Part shown: positions 20,951 through 28,620 of the stretch, piece by piece | How the letters are laid out: each line of letters opens with the position of its first letter | Position numbering within the stretch: the first letter of the stretch is position 1 | Source of the DNA: a virus | DNA length: 43,313 nucleotides | Strand: one strand, 5' to 3' | Virus record (IMG/VR): IMGVR_UViG_3300017973_000003 | Location: 1 to 43,313 of that record | The notes under the pieces: generated by a model | What the model saw: the letters and a program-made list of their open reading frames with translations, nothing else | The model's database searches: none | What the model was told of the DNA's origin: nothing | Position numbers and translations under genes: made by a program

Positions 20951-21737
20951 TAGAGTGTTAGAAAGTTTTATACATCTACCATATATTACAACTCACGAAC
21001 AAGTTGTTACTTGGCATCCCCATCAAGTTGGACAACTAGGTAAGATATTAAGAAATCATATATTAGAAGTTTATGCTGCTGGTCAAGCTTCTGGAGATGT
21101 ACTGACTCAAAATATTAGAAAGAAGTTTGAAAAGATAAAGTTATCCGAGGATGATAATTCTGCTGATAATGGCCCGTTCCACGAAAAGTTTATCCATAAA
21201 CCAGAAAAATTAGCAAAAGATTTATGGTTAGAGGATGAATGGTTCAAGCCACATAGAGCGATTAAAGCATTAGAAGCTAGAGAGTTAGTTTTAGCTGGTA
21301 ATTGGGAATCAGATATTATTACAAGCATTAAGCAAGTTATTCTTCAAAGCTTAGAAGGTCGTAGTAATAGTGAAGTAAAGATGCTACTAAAAGCGATTTT
21401 GAAAACAAATCTAAATCGAGCTGAGTTGATTCTTACTACAGAAACAACTTACGCATATAATCGTGGCCGATTATCTTCGTTTAAAGAAAATGATGTTGAT
21501 TACATTCGTTTCTCAGCTGTAATGGATGCTAGAACTTCTCAGGTTTGTCAAAGTAGGAACGGTTTAATTATGTCCATGAGTGATCCATCACTTTCAAGTA
21601 ACACACCACCTCTACATGGTAGGTGCCGTTCGGTATTAACTCCATTGTATTCAAAGTATCAACCTGAATTAATACAAGAAGACAAAATGAATTGGGACAA
21701 AGTGAAACCAATACCTAAAGGATGGCGTACAGGTTAG
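20916..21737 (+). CDS. minor head protein, MuF/SPP1 gp7-like
   Basis: About 273 residues from the ATG at 20916; several in-frame ATGs (20901, 20904, 20922) overlap the portal end and the true one is uncertain. The C-terminal half shows the MuF signature: TTETTYAYNRGRLSSF, then DYIRFSAVMDARTSQVCQSR, and PPLHGRCRSVLTPL with its conserved Cys/His. These proteins join the portal and are thought to help DNA delivery or head assembly. Confidence 0.9.
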   Translation: MGMEKITLKQINRVLESFIHLPYITTHEQVVTWHPHQVGQLGKILRNHILEVYAAGQASGDVLTQNIRKKFEKIKLSEDDNSADNGPFHEKFIHKPEKLAKDLWLEDEWFKPHRAIKALEARELVLAGNWESDIITSIKQVILQSLEGRSNSEVKMLLKAILKTNLNRAELILTTETTYAYNRGRLSSFKENDVDYIRFSAVMDARTSQVCQSRNGLIMSMSDPSLSSNTPPLHGRCRSVLTPLYSKYQPELIQEDKMNWDKVKPIPKGWRTG

Positions 21738-21873
21738 TTTCAAAAATGGGTATTGGTTAGATAATTGATACTTTGATTTTGGAACTGCTTTCGGAACTGG
21801 TTGGATTTAGATTCTTACGTTAATCAAGCTCATTGTATTTTACTAGTAACAAAATTCACCGTTTTTGGAACTT
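21733..21873. repeat. repeats shared with the recombinase upstream region
   Basis: GTTAGTTTCAAAA (21733-21745) repeats 17380-17392. CGTTTTTGGAACTT (21860-21873) is the inverse of 17310-17323. TTTTGGAACTG and CGGAACTGG lie between. The stretch 21738-21890 has no gene. It may be a partner site for the serine recombinase. Confidence 0.35.
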
Positions 21874-21890
21874 GGAAGGAGGTGAAACAA

Positions 21891-22898
21891 TTGGATAAGG
21901 GTACATTGAAGATTCCATTTTTTAGAATTGGCACATGGAAACATCCTTCTTATGGAAATATTGAGGGTAGTAAAGAAATGTTCAATAAGATGATCGATAA
22001 TTTCAAAAGCAATGTTCTTGGTAAACCGCCATTTATTAGAATAGGTCATGACAAATCAAATGCTCCGACATTTGGAAGTGCAGAAGCACTTGGATGGGTC
22101 AAAGATATAGTTGAAGAAGATGGAGTGTTGTATGGATTAGCAGACCCTACTTCACCAGAAGTACAAGATATGATTCGTAATAAAAAATATCTGTTTGCTA
22201 GTGCCGAATATACTCCGAATTATACGGATAAAGAAAGTGGATTGCTTAAAGGCCCAGTATTAACAGCTATTTCACTGACAAACGAACCGTTTTTAACTAG
22301 ATTGCCTCGAGCTGTTGTATTATCAGACCAAGAAGATACATTTTATATGGATTTCGTATTAGCGGATCAAGAAGGGAATGATGAAGATTTGGAAACAAAA
22401 GGTATTTTACAAAAACTGAGTGACATGGTTACGGGTTTTATGAAAAAAACTGAAGAAGTACAAACTGCTACAAATGTAAAACTTTCTGAGATGGAAAAGC
22501 AAATGAGTGAACAAGTGAAACTAGCTCAACAACAATCAGACATTTTTAAACAACAAGCTGCTGAAGCAGAAAGTGCTCGTCGTTTGGCCGAAGTAGATAA
22601 ACAAGCTGCTGAAATGGTTGGTGTTGGTATTCCACCTGCTATGGTTGAACAATGGAAACAATTTGCTTTATCAGAACAAGCTAATGTATCTATAAAACTT
22701 TCAGAGGGATCAGAAATTAGTGCAGCTGATAACATGAAAAATATGTTGTTAGCATTACCACAAGAGCAACGTATTAAATTGGGCCAAAATGGTGCACAGA
22801 CCCCAGTAAATGAAGATGAAAAAGTCGCATTAGCAGCAAGAGAAGATGTTATTGCTATCGGTGGTAAGGTAGACGAAAACGGAAAATTTATTATCTAA
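21891..22898 (+). CDS. prohead protease/scaffold fusion (Mu I-like)
   Basis: 335 residues. The TTG at 21891 has a near-perfect GGAAGGAGGTG. N-terminal part (about 1-155) resembles Mu I-type proteases: PPFIRIGHDKSNAPTFGSAE, LGWVKDIVEEDGVLYGLADP, LFASAEYTPNY and ISLTNEPF. A long helical, glutamine-rich scaffold region (about 180-270) follows, then a domain ending ALAAREDVIAIGGKVDENG. It probably guides shell assembly and then digests itself and its partners. Confidence 0.85.
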   Translation: MDKGTLKIPFFRIGTWKHPSYGNIEGSKEMFNKMIDNFKSNVLGKPPFIRIGHDKSNAPTFGSAEALGWVKDIVEEDGVLYGLADPTSPEVQDMIRNKKYLFASAEYTPNYTDKESGLLKGPVLTAISLTNEPFLTRLPRAVVLSDQEDTFYMDFVLADQEGNDEDLETKGILQKLSDMVTGFMKKTEEVQTATNVKLSEMEKQMSEQVKLAQQQSDIFKQQAAEAESARRLAEVDKQAAEMVGVGIPPAMVEQWKQFALSEQANVSIKLSEGSEISAADNMKNMLLALPQEQRIKLGQNGAQTPVNEDEKVALAAREDVIAIGGKVDENGKFII

Positions 22899-22929
22899 AT
22901 TAATTTATCTAACAGGGGAGTGAATTAAA

Positions 22930-23295
22930 ATGCCACAACCAGGAAGTTCAGATTTATTTACTTATACTCGTAAAGAGATTCGTGCAGTACTAAGAGACGA
23001 CATTACTTTAGGTGCCGTATTAGCTCCTACTCAAACACCTTTAGATGTAGGAACTGTGTTAGGAATGGTTACAGCTTCAAACCAATTTATTCCGTATAAA
23101 AGTTCTAACACTGATGGTAGCCAATTAGCAAAAGTAATCTTAGCAGAATCAGTAGACCCTTCTACATTACCTCAAACTGTAAAGGTATATGCAGAGGGGA
23201 TTTTTTATAAGGATCGCTTAATTGGTCTGGATACAGGAGCTATTACAAACTTAAACGCTCGTGAACCAGTTCCAAACATTCTAATCGTATCTTAA
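22930..23295 (+). CDS. head decoration protein (lambda gpD-like)
   Basis: 121 residues, between protease and capsid genes as in lambda and Mu-like phages. Features: ITLGAVLAPTQTPLDVGTVL, ASNQFIPYKSS, KVYAEGIFYKDRLIG. It would trim the capsid at threefold axes and stabilise it after expansion. RBS GGGGAG. Confidence 0.85.
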   Translation: MPQPGSSDLFTYTRKEIRAVLRDDITLGAVLAPTQTPLDVGTVLGMVTASNQFIPYKSSNTDGSQLAKVILAESVDPSTLPQTVKVYAEGIFYKDRLIGLDTGAITNLNAREPVPNILIVS

Positions 23296-23325
23296 TAACT
23301 ATTATTTTAAGGAGAGTGAAAGTAA

Positions 23326-24339
23326 ATGACATTACAATTTCCAACTACTGCAGAAATTACACATATCGTTCGAAATCGAGCGGTAGATCCAACTCAATTT
23401 ATTGGACGTCAATTTTGTCCGATTGTTCCTGAATACGTGCTCGACATTCAATATGATATCTTAGCACCAAGCTTCGGTATGACTAAAGCTCATCAAATTG
23501 GTAGTGAACCAAAAACAGCTAATGTACCTAAAATGGATACTAAACGATTTGGTACAGCTTATTGGAAAGAAACGTTAAGAGTCAATGAACAAGAATTATT
23601 ATATGCTCGTCAAGCAGGCTCTTATAATCAACGTGCTGGTAGAGATTTAATCGCTCAACGATCTATTCATATGGATACGCGCTTAGAAACGCGTTTAGAG
23701 TGGTTAACATGGCAGTCGGTGATAAATGGAACTCTAAATATTGATGAAAACGGCGTTAATTATACAGTGGATTATAAGGTGCCAGATGTTAACAAGCCTG
23801 ATATTAGTACTGTATCTGGACAAAAATGGAGTGATCCAAAATCAGATCCTATTTCTGATATTAATACTTGGATACTCTTATATCGTGGAACAGGTGCTAA
23901 GCCTCGCAAAGCTTATTTTAATACTACTGTTGCAAAAGCACTTAGTACAAATGCAAACTTCCGCGAATTATTAAAACGTTACAATGTTCAATTGACTGGA
24001 TTATCAAATGTAGCGGAAGGATTAAAAGTATTGATTCCTAACCTAGACTTTGTACTGTATGACGAAGGGTACCTTGATGAAACAATGTCTTTCCAACAAT
24101 TCATTCCGGATGGTCAATTTGTCATTATTGGCGATTATCCAGGAGAAAAAATGATGGACTTTGTTTCAACGATCAGTTTACACAATGGAGGTATCGGAAA
24201 TCCACAGCCCGGTAAATTTGCATTAGTTGAAGATGAGTCTCAATCTAATAAAAATCCTTATCTTGATTTAACCGTTGGAATCTATGGATTACCGCGCGTA
24301 TTCCACCCGAACTGGATTGTATCAGCAAAGGTATTCTAA
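23326..24339 (+). CDS. major capsid protein (E family)
   Basis: 337 residues, the usual size for E-type HK97-fold capsid proteins. Features include IVRNRAVDPTQFIGRQFCPI, AYWKETLRVNEQELLYARQ, DTRLETRLEWLTWQSVINGT, and the C-terminal GDYPGEKMMDF..LPRVFHPNWIVSAKVF. It is preceded by GGAGAG and follows the decoration gene. It forms the icosahedral shell. Confidence 0.93.
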   Translation: MTLQFPTTAEITHIVRNRAVDPTQFIGRQFCPIVPEYVLDIQYDILAPSFGMTKAHQIGSEPKTANVPKMDTKRFGTAYWKETLRVNEQELLYARQAGSYNQRAGRDLIAQRSIHMDTRLETRLEWLTWQSVINGTLNIDENGVNYTVDYKVPDVNKPDISTVSGQKWSDPKSDPISDINTWILLYRGTGAKPRKAYFNTTVAKALSTNANFRELLKRYNVQLTGLSNVAEGLKVLIPNLDFVLYDEGYLDETMSFQQFIPDGQFVIIGDYPGEKMMDFVSTISLHNGGIGNPQPGKFALVEDESQSNKNPYLDLTVGIYGLPRVFHPNWIVSAKVF

Positions 24340-24340
24340 T

Positions 24341-24787
24341 ATGCAAGAACAGTTAATGTATTGCAATAGAGAAGATGTAGAAGGAATCAGTAAAGTTATT
24401 CAAACGTTAACAGAAGGTGAAGAGGATACTTATATTAATCCTTATATCATTAAGGCGACTGGAGATGTAAACAGTCGCCTTTGTTCTCGTTATCAAGTCC
24501 CTTTATGTGAACCGATTCCACAAGTAATTATTAATATAACTTCTGATTTGGCAGCAAGTTTTATATTAGAGGAACATACGACTGAGAGATTTAAAGATCA
24601 GACAACATACGGAGACGTTTTATATAAAAGGGCTATAAGGTCATTAGACCGAATCTTGGAATTTTGCGAACTTGATAATATTGTAAATTTATCAAAAGGC
24701 AGGGATTCTTCAAGTAATCGTCCATCGATGTTGTCAACTAATTATATGAGTAAGAGTTTAATAGACAGTGCTCTAGATAAATTCTAA
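24341..24787 (+). CDS. head-tail connector (Mu gp36/DUF1320-like)
   Basis: 148 residues. The ATG at 24341, one base after the capsid stop, is used; a longer frame upstream is a capsid shadow. DVNSRLCSRYQVPLCEPIPQ and TYGDVLYKRAIRSLDRIL match the DUF1320 connector pattern. Forms part of the neck. Confidence 0.85.
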   Translation: MQEQLMYCNREDVEGISKVIQTLTEGEEDTYINPYIIKATGDVNSRLCSRYQVPLCEPIPQVIINITSDLAASFILEEHTTERFKDQTTYGDVLYKRAIRSLDRILEFCELDNIVNLSKGRDSSSNRPSMLSTNYMSKSLIDSALDKF

Positions 24788-24802
24788 AAGGTGGCGAAAT
24801 AG

Positions 24803-25387
24803 TTGCAGATCATAATTGAATCAGCAGATATACAAAAAGTATCCACCCAAATAGAAGAAATGGTATTAAAATCAGTAAACACATTACCACTTATGGCAAC
24901 CATTGGTACAATTCTACATCAAAGTATAGACAAGAATTTTGAGAATCAAGGTAGACCAAGTAAGTGGAAACCGTTATCTCCTTTTACAATTAAATTGTAT
25001 GAAGGGCAAGCAATCGATAAAGCTCGTGCTACAAAAGCATGGCAAAAAGCTGGTGAAAGAGGAAGAGCAGGACAAGAGAGCCGAAGAATTGCAAAAGATG
25101 TACACGGTGGTAAGTTACTTGCTCAAAGTGGCCAATTAAAGAAAAGTATTACAATTGGAGAAATCACGAATACATCTGTTGAAATTGGTTCTTCTTTAGT
25201 CTATGCACGTATTCATCAATTAGGTGGAACGATTCTTCCTAGACGATTTGATGCGCTATATATACCTTTTGGCAAAGGTTATAAGAAAGTTCATAAAACT
25301 ACTATTCCTGCTCGACCTTATCTTGTAATGCAAAATGAAGATGAAACGTTTATTTTAAGAGCAGTTGAGGCTTACTTAATGAAATAG
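24803..25387 (+). CDS. virion morphogenesis/tail completion protein (Mu gpG, P2 gpS-like)
   Basis: 194 residues with a TTG start after AAAGGTGG. Pattern: LMATIGTILHQSIDKNFENQ, GRPSKWKPLSPFT, LLAQSGQLKKSIT, YARIHQLGGTI, IPARPYL. This is the classic phage virion morphogenesis signature, needed to finish the head-tail interface. Confidence 0.9.
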   Translation: MQIIIESADIQKVSTQIEEMVLKSVNTLPLMATIGTILHQSIDKNFENQGRPSKWKPLSPFTIKLYEGQAIDKARATKAWQKAGERGRAGQESRRIAKDVHGGKLLAQSGQLKKSITIGEITNTSVEIGSSLVYARIHQLGGTILPRRFDALYIPFGKGYKKVHKTTIPARPYLVMQNEDETFILRAVEAYLMK

Positions 25388-25398
25388 GAGGTAGAGCA

Positions 25399-25875
25399 TT
25401 GACTGATGTACTTAGTATTTTACATGATTATTTAAAAGCTCACCCTTCTTTATCTGATCTAAAAGACTGGAATAAAGCAAACGGATTTATATCACTTAAA
25501 GATAGTGGATTAAGTTTAGGGATTGAGAATGAACAATATGAAGATGAAAATCGAGATTATGATAAATGTACTACAAAGGTAAATATTTTCGTTTGGATAA
25601 AAAATAAAGACCAAGCAATAGGTGAACAAAAGGTTCGTGAATTGGCTCATGCAGTACGGTTAATCTTAAATCAAGATGATGTAAGAACGTTGAATGGTGA
25701 AGCAATTGGAGGATTTGTTAAGCACATACAGTATTTAACGACTGAAGCTCAACATAGTTTATTGCTTCATATAGCGGAAATAACTTATGAAGTTGAATAT
25801 GAAGAATATCGATTATTCACTGAAGAAGTTAGTACAGTTCAAACTGTTAACAATGAATCTGAAATAGAGGAGTGA
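25399..25875 (+). CDS. tail terminator/completion protein (Mu gp37/DUF1834-like)
   Basis: 158 residues, TTG start with AGGAGGT. Located between the morphogenesis protein and the sheath, the position of Mu gp37. An alpha/beta pattern with a late beta strand (LLLHIAEITYEVEYEEYR) fits tail terminators. Assignment rests mostly on gene order. Confidence 0.75.
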   Translation: MTDVLSILHDYLKAHPSLSDLKDWNKANGFISLKDSGLSLGIENEQYEDENRDYDKCTTKVNIFVWIKNKDQAIGEQKVRELAHAVRLILNQDDVRTLNGEAIGGFVKHIQYLTTEAQHSLLLHIAEITYEVEYEEYRLFTEEVSTVQTVNNESEIEE

Positions 25876-25879
25876 GAAA

Positions 25880-27298
25880 ATGCCAGCTCAATATGTAGTT
25901 CCACGCGTTGACATTGATGAGAGTAACACAGGACCTAAACCGACTCCATCAGTAAGTTTAAGTAAAATTGGTGTTGTTGGATCATTTATGAAAGGTCCAG
26001 TAAACACAAGAATTCCAATTGGTTCTTCAGATCAGTTTGTTAATACATTGGGTACTTTTTCATTTGATTATACTGGACCAATTTCAGTTCTAGGTGCTAT
26101 GAATCAAGGAGCAACTGATTTTGATATTGTTAGGATTGTCGGTGCCGGTGCGACTCCTGCTACGTTACCATTAAAAGATGCATCTAATCAAAACAGTGTA
26201 GTTGCTACAGCTACCTCACCAGGTGACTGGGCAAATGGTGTACAGGCTACGGGGGTAAACGTTGCTGTAACAGCGGGAACTAACCCAAATACAGTTAAAC
26301 TGATTGTTATTGTCGGTACAATATCAAGAACTTACGATAATCAAACATTAACAACAATACCTTTGATTAATGATCCAGACGTTATCTTTACTGTTTCAAA
26401 TGGCGCAACTACACTTCCTAAACCAATTTCATCAACTCCATTGGCTGGAGGTAGTGATGGTGCATCTCTAACAGATGCTGATTATATCGGAACAATAGAT
26501 TCTTCAGGTAACAGAACAGGATTAAAAGTTTTAGAACCTTGTAATTGTGCCATTATTATAGCAGCTCAACAAACAAGTGCAGCTGTCCAAGCAGCTCTTA
26601 TTACTCATACTGCTAACGCAGGATTAGAGGAAGGTTTAAGAAATGCAGTTTCAAGTTTACCTAAAGGAACATTACCAGCTAACGTAAGTGCTGTCACAAG
26701 TTCATTAGATACAGCAAGAGTAGAATTTCCTTATCTTTGGGTAGAACCTCAAGAATCGCCAGGTACACTTGTATCACCAGATGGTTATTTAGCTGGTAGA
26801 TTAGCAGTAATAGGAGAGCATGAGAGCCCATCTAATAAAGAAATTAAGGGTATTTTATCCACTGAAAGACAATTAACAATGGCAGAGTTGCAATTAGTTA
26901 CTAATGCAAAAGTTATGCCAATTACACCAGTAAATGGTAGAGGTTTTCGTATTCGCAATGGAGTGAATCTATCAAGTGACACTGCATGGAGTCAAGTAAG
27001 TACTCGTCGTATCTTCGATAAAATCGAAATGATGATTTATAATTCAACGCAATGGGCTATTTCAGAACCAAATACACCTGTTTTATGGTCAAAAGTAGCA
27101 ACACAAATTGATATGATGTTAAGTGACTTAAAACGTAAAGGAGAAATTTACGATTACAAACCAACCGTTTGTGATAGCAGTAATAATACTCCTACAACAA
27201 TTGCGAATCGTATTTTAAATACTCGTGTACGTGTTCGTCCAATTTATGCAGCGGATTTTATAGATCATGGTATTGAACGTCTATTAGGTAATGAGTAG
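25880..27298 (+). CDS. contractile tail sheath protein
   Basis: 472 residues. N-terminal VPRVDIDESNTGPKPTPSVS and VGVVG-like GVVGSFMKGP, a glycine-rich variable middle, then the conserved C-terminal sheath domain: WVEPQESPGTLVSPDGYLAG, NGRGFRIRNGVNL, SQVSTRRIFDKIEMMIYNST. It forms the contracting outer tube, so the virion is a myovirus. RBS GAGGAGTGAG. Confidence 0.95.
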   Translation: MPAQYVVPRVDIDESNTGPKPTPSVSLSKIGVVGSFMKGPVNTRIPIGSSDQFVNTLGTFSFDYTGPISVLGAMNQGATDFDIVRIVGAGATPATLPLKDASNQNSVVATATSPGDWANGVQATGVNVAVTAGTNPNTVKLIVIVGTISRTYDNQTLTTIPLINDPDVIFTVSNGATTLPKPISSTPLAGGSDGASLTDADYIGTIDSSGNRTGLKVLEPCNCAIIIAAQQTSAAVQAALITHTANAGLEEGLRNAVSSLPKGTLPANVSAVTSSLDTARVEFPYLWVEPQESPGTLVSPDGYLAGRLAVIGEHESPSNKEIKGILSTERQLTMAELQLVTNAKVMPITPVNGRGFRIRNGVNLSSDTAWSQVSTRRIFDKIEMMIYNSTQWAISEPNTPVLWSKVATQIDMMLSDLKRKGEIYDYKPTVCDSSNNTPTTIANRILNTRVRVRPIYAADFIDHGIERLLGNE

Positions 27299-27306
27299 GT
27301 GATGAA

Positions 27307-27594
27307 ATGATTACCATTAATAAAGAATTATGTTCAGGGTGCGCTATTTGTTTAGATGCGTGCCCTATTGGTGTTTTAGAAATTAAAGATTCAAAAGCAA
27401 TTGTTATTGATGGATGTATCGAATGTGACTTATGTATTCCATCTTGTCCAGTAGATATTATTACTAAGGTAACTAATATCGATAAGCAAGAAGTGACTGA
27501 AGTTAGTGAATTAAATGGAGTAAAAGAAGAAACTGAAGGAAAGACAGGTGATTTAAATGGCAGTGAAATCAACTCAAGCGATTCAAGGGTTTGA
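27307..27594 (+). CDS. 2[4Fe-4S] ferredoxin-like protein in the tail operon
   Basis: 95 residues. Two complete cluster motifs: CSGCAICLDACP and CIECDLCIPSCP (C-x2-C-x2-C-x3-C-P, each with the fourth Cys followed by Pro). This is a bacterial dicluster ferredoxin fold over residues 1-58. A roughly 37-residue Glu/Ser/Asn-rich tail follows (about 59-95). It lies eight bases after the sheath stop, has its own AGGTGATG site and overlaps the tail tube gene by 38 bases, so it belongs to the tail operon and was not carried in by chance. It could be a structural Fe-S protein of the tail or a redox protein. No membrane or signal segment. Confidence 0.9.
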   Translation: MITINKELCSGCAICLDACPIGVLEIKDSKAIVIDGCIECDLCIPSCPVDIITKVTNIDKQEVTEVSELNGVKEETEGKTGDLNGSEINSSDSRV

Positions 27595-28057
27595 TGTAAC
27601 AGTTGGATTAGTTGCACCGGATGGTAAAGAAACATTTGCAGGAGAATTTCAAGAAGGTTCCTATAGTATTTCCCATGATATTGAAGAATATATGTCTACT
27701 AATTCTCGGATGCCAGACTTACTTGAAGGTGACATTAAGATTGAAGGATCGCTTAAAAGAGGTTGGTTTGGAGAGCAAATCGTTAAAACCATTTTCGGGC
27801 AATCCAAGATTGATGTTGGTACAGATCTTTCTGCTCAGCATCGTGTAACTTTGACATTTAAAACGAATAACGCTACTTCTGCAGGTGGTGCTTCGTCAAC
27901 TTTAGCGACCCTTAAAGGACTTACACAAGAAGCGGGCGTAAAATTAACAGGTGTATTATTTACGAAGTTTGATATGTCTGTTAAAGGCGGAAAAGCAGTT
28001 GTTGATAATAGTATTTCTTTTAGAGCAACAGGAATTGAAGACGTTGACCAATCTTAA
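27557..28057 (+). CDS. tail tube protein
   Basis: 166 residues. Gene order (directly after sheath) and pattern (QGFDVTVGLVAPDGKETFAG, YSISHDIEEYMSTNSRMPDL, IEGSLKRGWFG, FTKFDMSVKGGKAVVDNSIS) fit Mu gpM/XkdM-type tube proteins. Forms the inner tube inside the sheath. AGGTG precedes the ATG; the start lies within the ferredoxin-like gene. Confidence 0.88.
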   Translation: MAVKSTQAIQGFDVTVGLVAPDGKETFAGEFQEGSYSISHDIEEYMSTNSRMPDLLEGDIKIEGSLKRGWFGEQIVKTIFGQSKIDVGTDLSAQHRVTLTFKTNNATSAGGASSTLATLKGLTQEAGVKLTGVLFTKFDMSVKGGKAVVDNSISFRATGIEDVDQS

Positions 28058-28099
28058 TTATTAACAAAATAAAAATATAAAATATTGGAGGAAAATAAC

Positions 28100-28474
28100 A
28101 TGTCAAATCAAGTTTACGGACCATTAACATTAACAAGTGGAAAGGTAGTTACATTTAGAAAGCCATTAAGAGCGGATCGCACACAGGCAACGATTCAAAC
28201 TGATTTTGAAGGTGTAGCATATGGGATTGCTATGATGCAAGTTGATGAGCTAATAAAAGCGAATTGTCTAGAAACAGTTGATGGTAATACACCACCTTTA
28301 AATCCTAGGGACCGATTTAACGATTGGGAAGATCAGGATGTAGAATTTTATGGTTTAGTTTTTGATAATATGTTTGGAATTACAAAAGAAGTTAAAGATA
28401 ATGCAGAAAAACAGGCTGCTTTTTTGCTACAGAACTTGAACTCTACCAATGGGTCCAACTCGACGGTAGAGTAA
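28100..28474 (+). CDS. tail assembly chaperone, short form
   Basis: 124 residues. The ATG at 28100 has GGAGG ahead. Matches the Mu gp41/P2 E class (VYGPLTLTSGKVVTFRKPLR, LDP-like NPRDRFNDWEDQDVEFYGLV). It sits between tube and tape measure, the place of frameshifting chaperones. It keeps the tape measure soluble during tail assembly. Confidence 0.85.
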   Translation: MSNQVYGPLTLTSGKVVTFRKPLRADRTQATIQTDFEGVAYGIAMMQVDELIKANCLETVDGNTPPLNPRDRFNDWEDQDVEFYGLVFDNMFGITKEVKDNAEKQAAFLLQNLNSTNGSNSTVE

Positions 28475-28578
28475 GTTACGACCGATGGCTTACTTTATCT
28501 AAAATAGAAAAAGATGCAATTTGGCATTCGTTTGAGTGGATGTGCGAGCAAGAAAAAAATCAAAGTGAAGAGGACTAG
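28100..28578 (+). CDS. tail assembly chaperone, -1 frameshift long form
   Basis: At T-TTT-TTG (28420-28426), a standard X-XXY-YYZ slippery heptamer, a -1 shift joins the chaperone to a downstream frame that encodes FATELELYQWVQLDGRVSY and so on to a TAG at 28576-28578, about 159 residues in all. The extension lacks a start and ribosome site of its own, yet reads like real protein. This is the G/GT or E/E' arrangement conserved across tailed phages. Confidence 0.8.
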
Positions 28579-28600
28579 TAATCTAGTTCTCTTTTCATTT
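28569..28600 (+). terminator. hairpin with T-rich tail before the tape measure gene
   Basis: AGAGGACTAG/CTAGTTCTCT (one G-T pair) with loop TAAT, then TTTCATTTT. Likely a partial terminator that lowers tape measure expression relative to tube and sheath. Confidence 0.55.
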
Positions 28601-28620
28601 TAGAAAGGAGGAAGAGAAAG

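Noticed and set aside
24293-24302. Ten-base match (inverse of AATACGCGCG) to the shared operator
   Set aside because: It lies inside the capsid gene with no promoter nearby and lacks the GAAA end.
27258-27635. 125-codon minus-strand frame
   Set aside because: Antisense to the ferredoxin-like gene; composition mirrors the sense strand and no ribosome site is seen.
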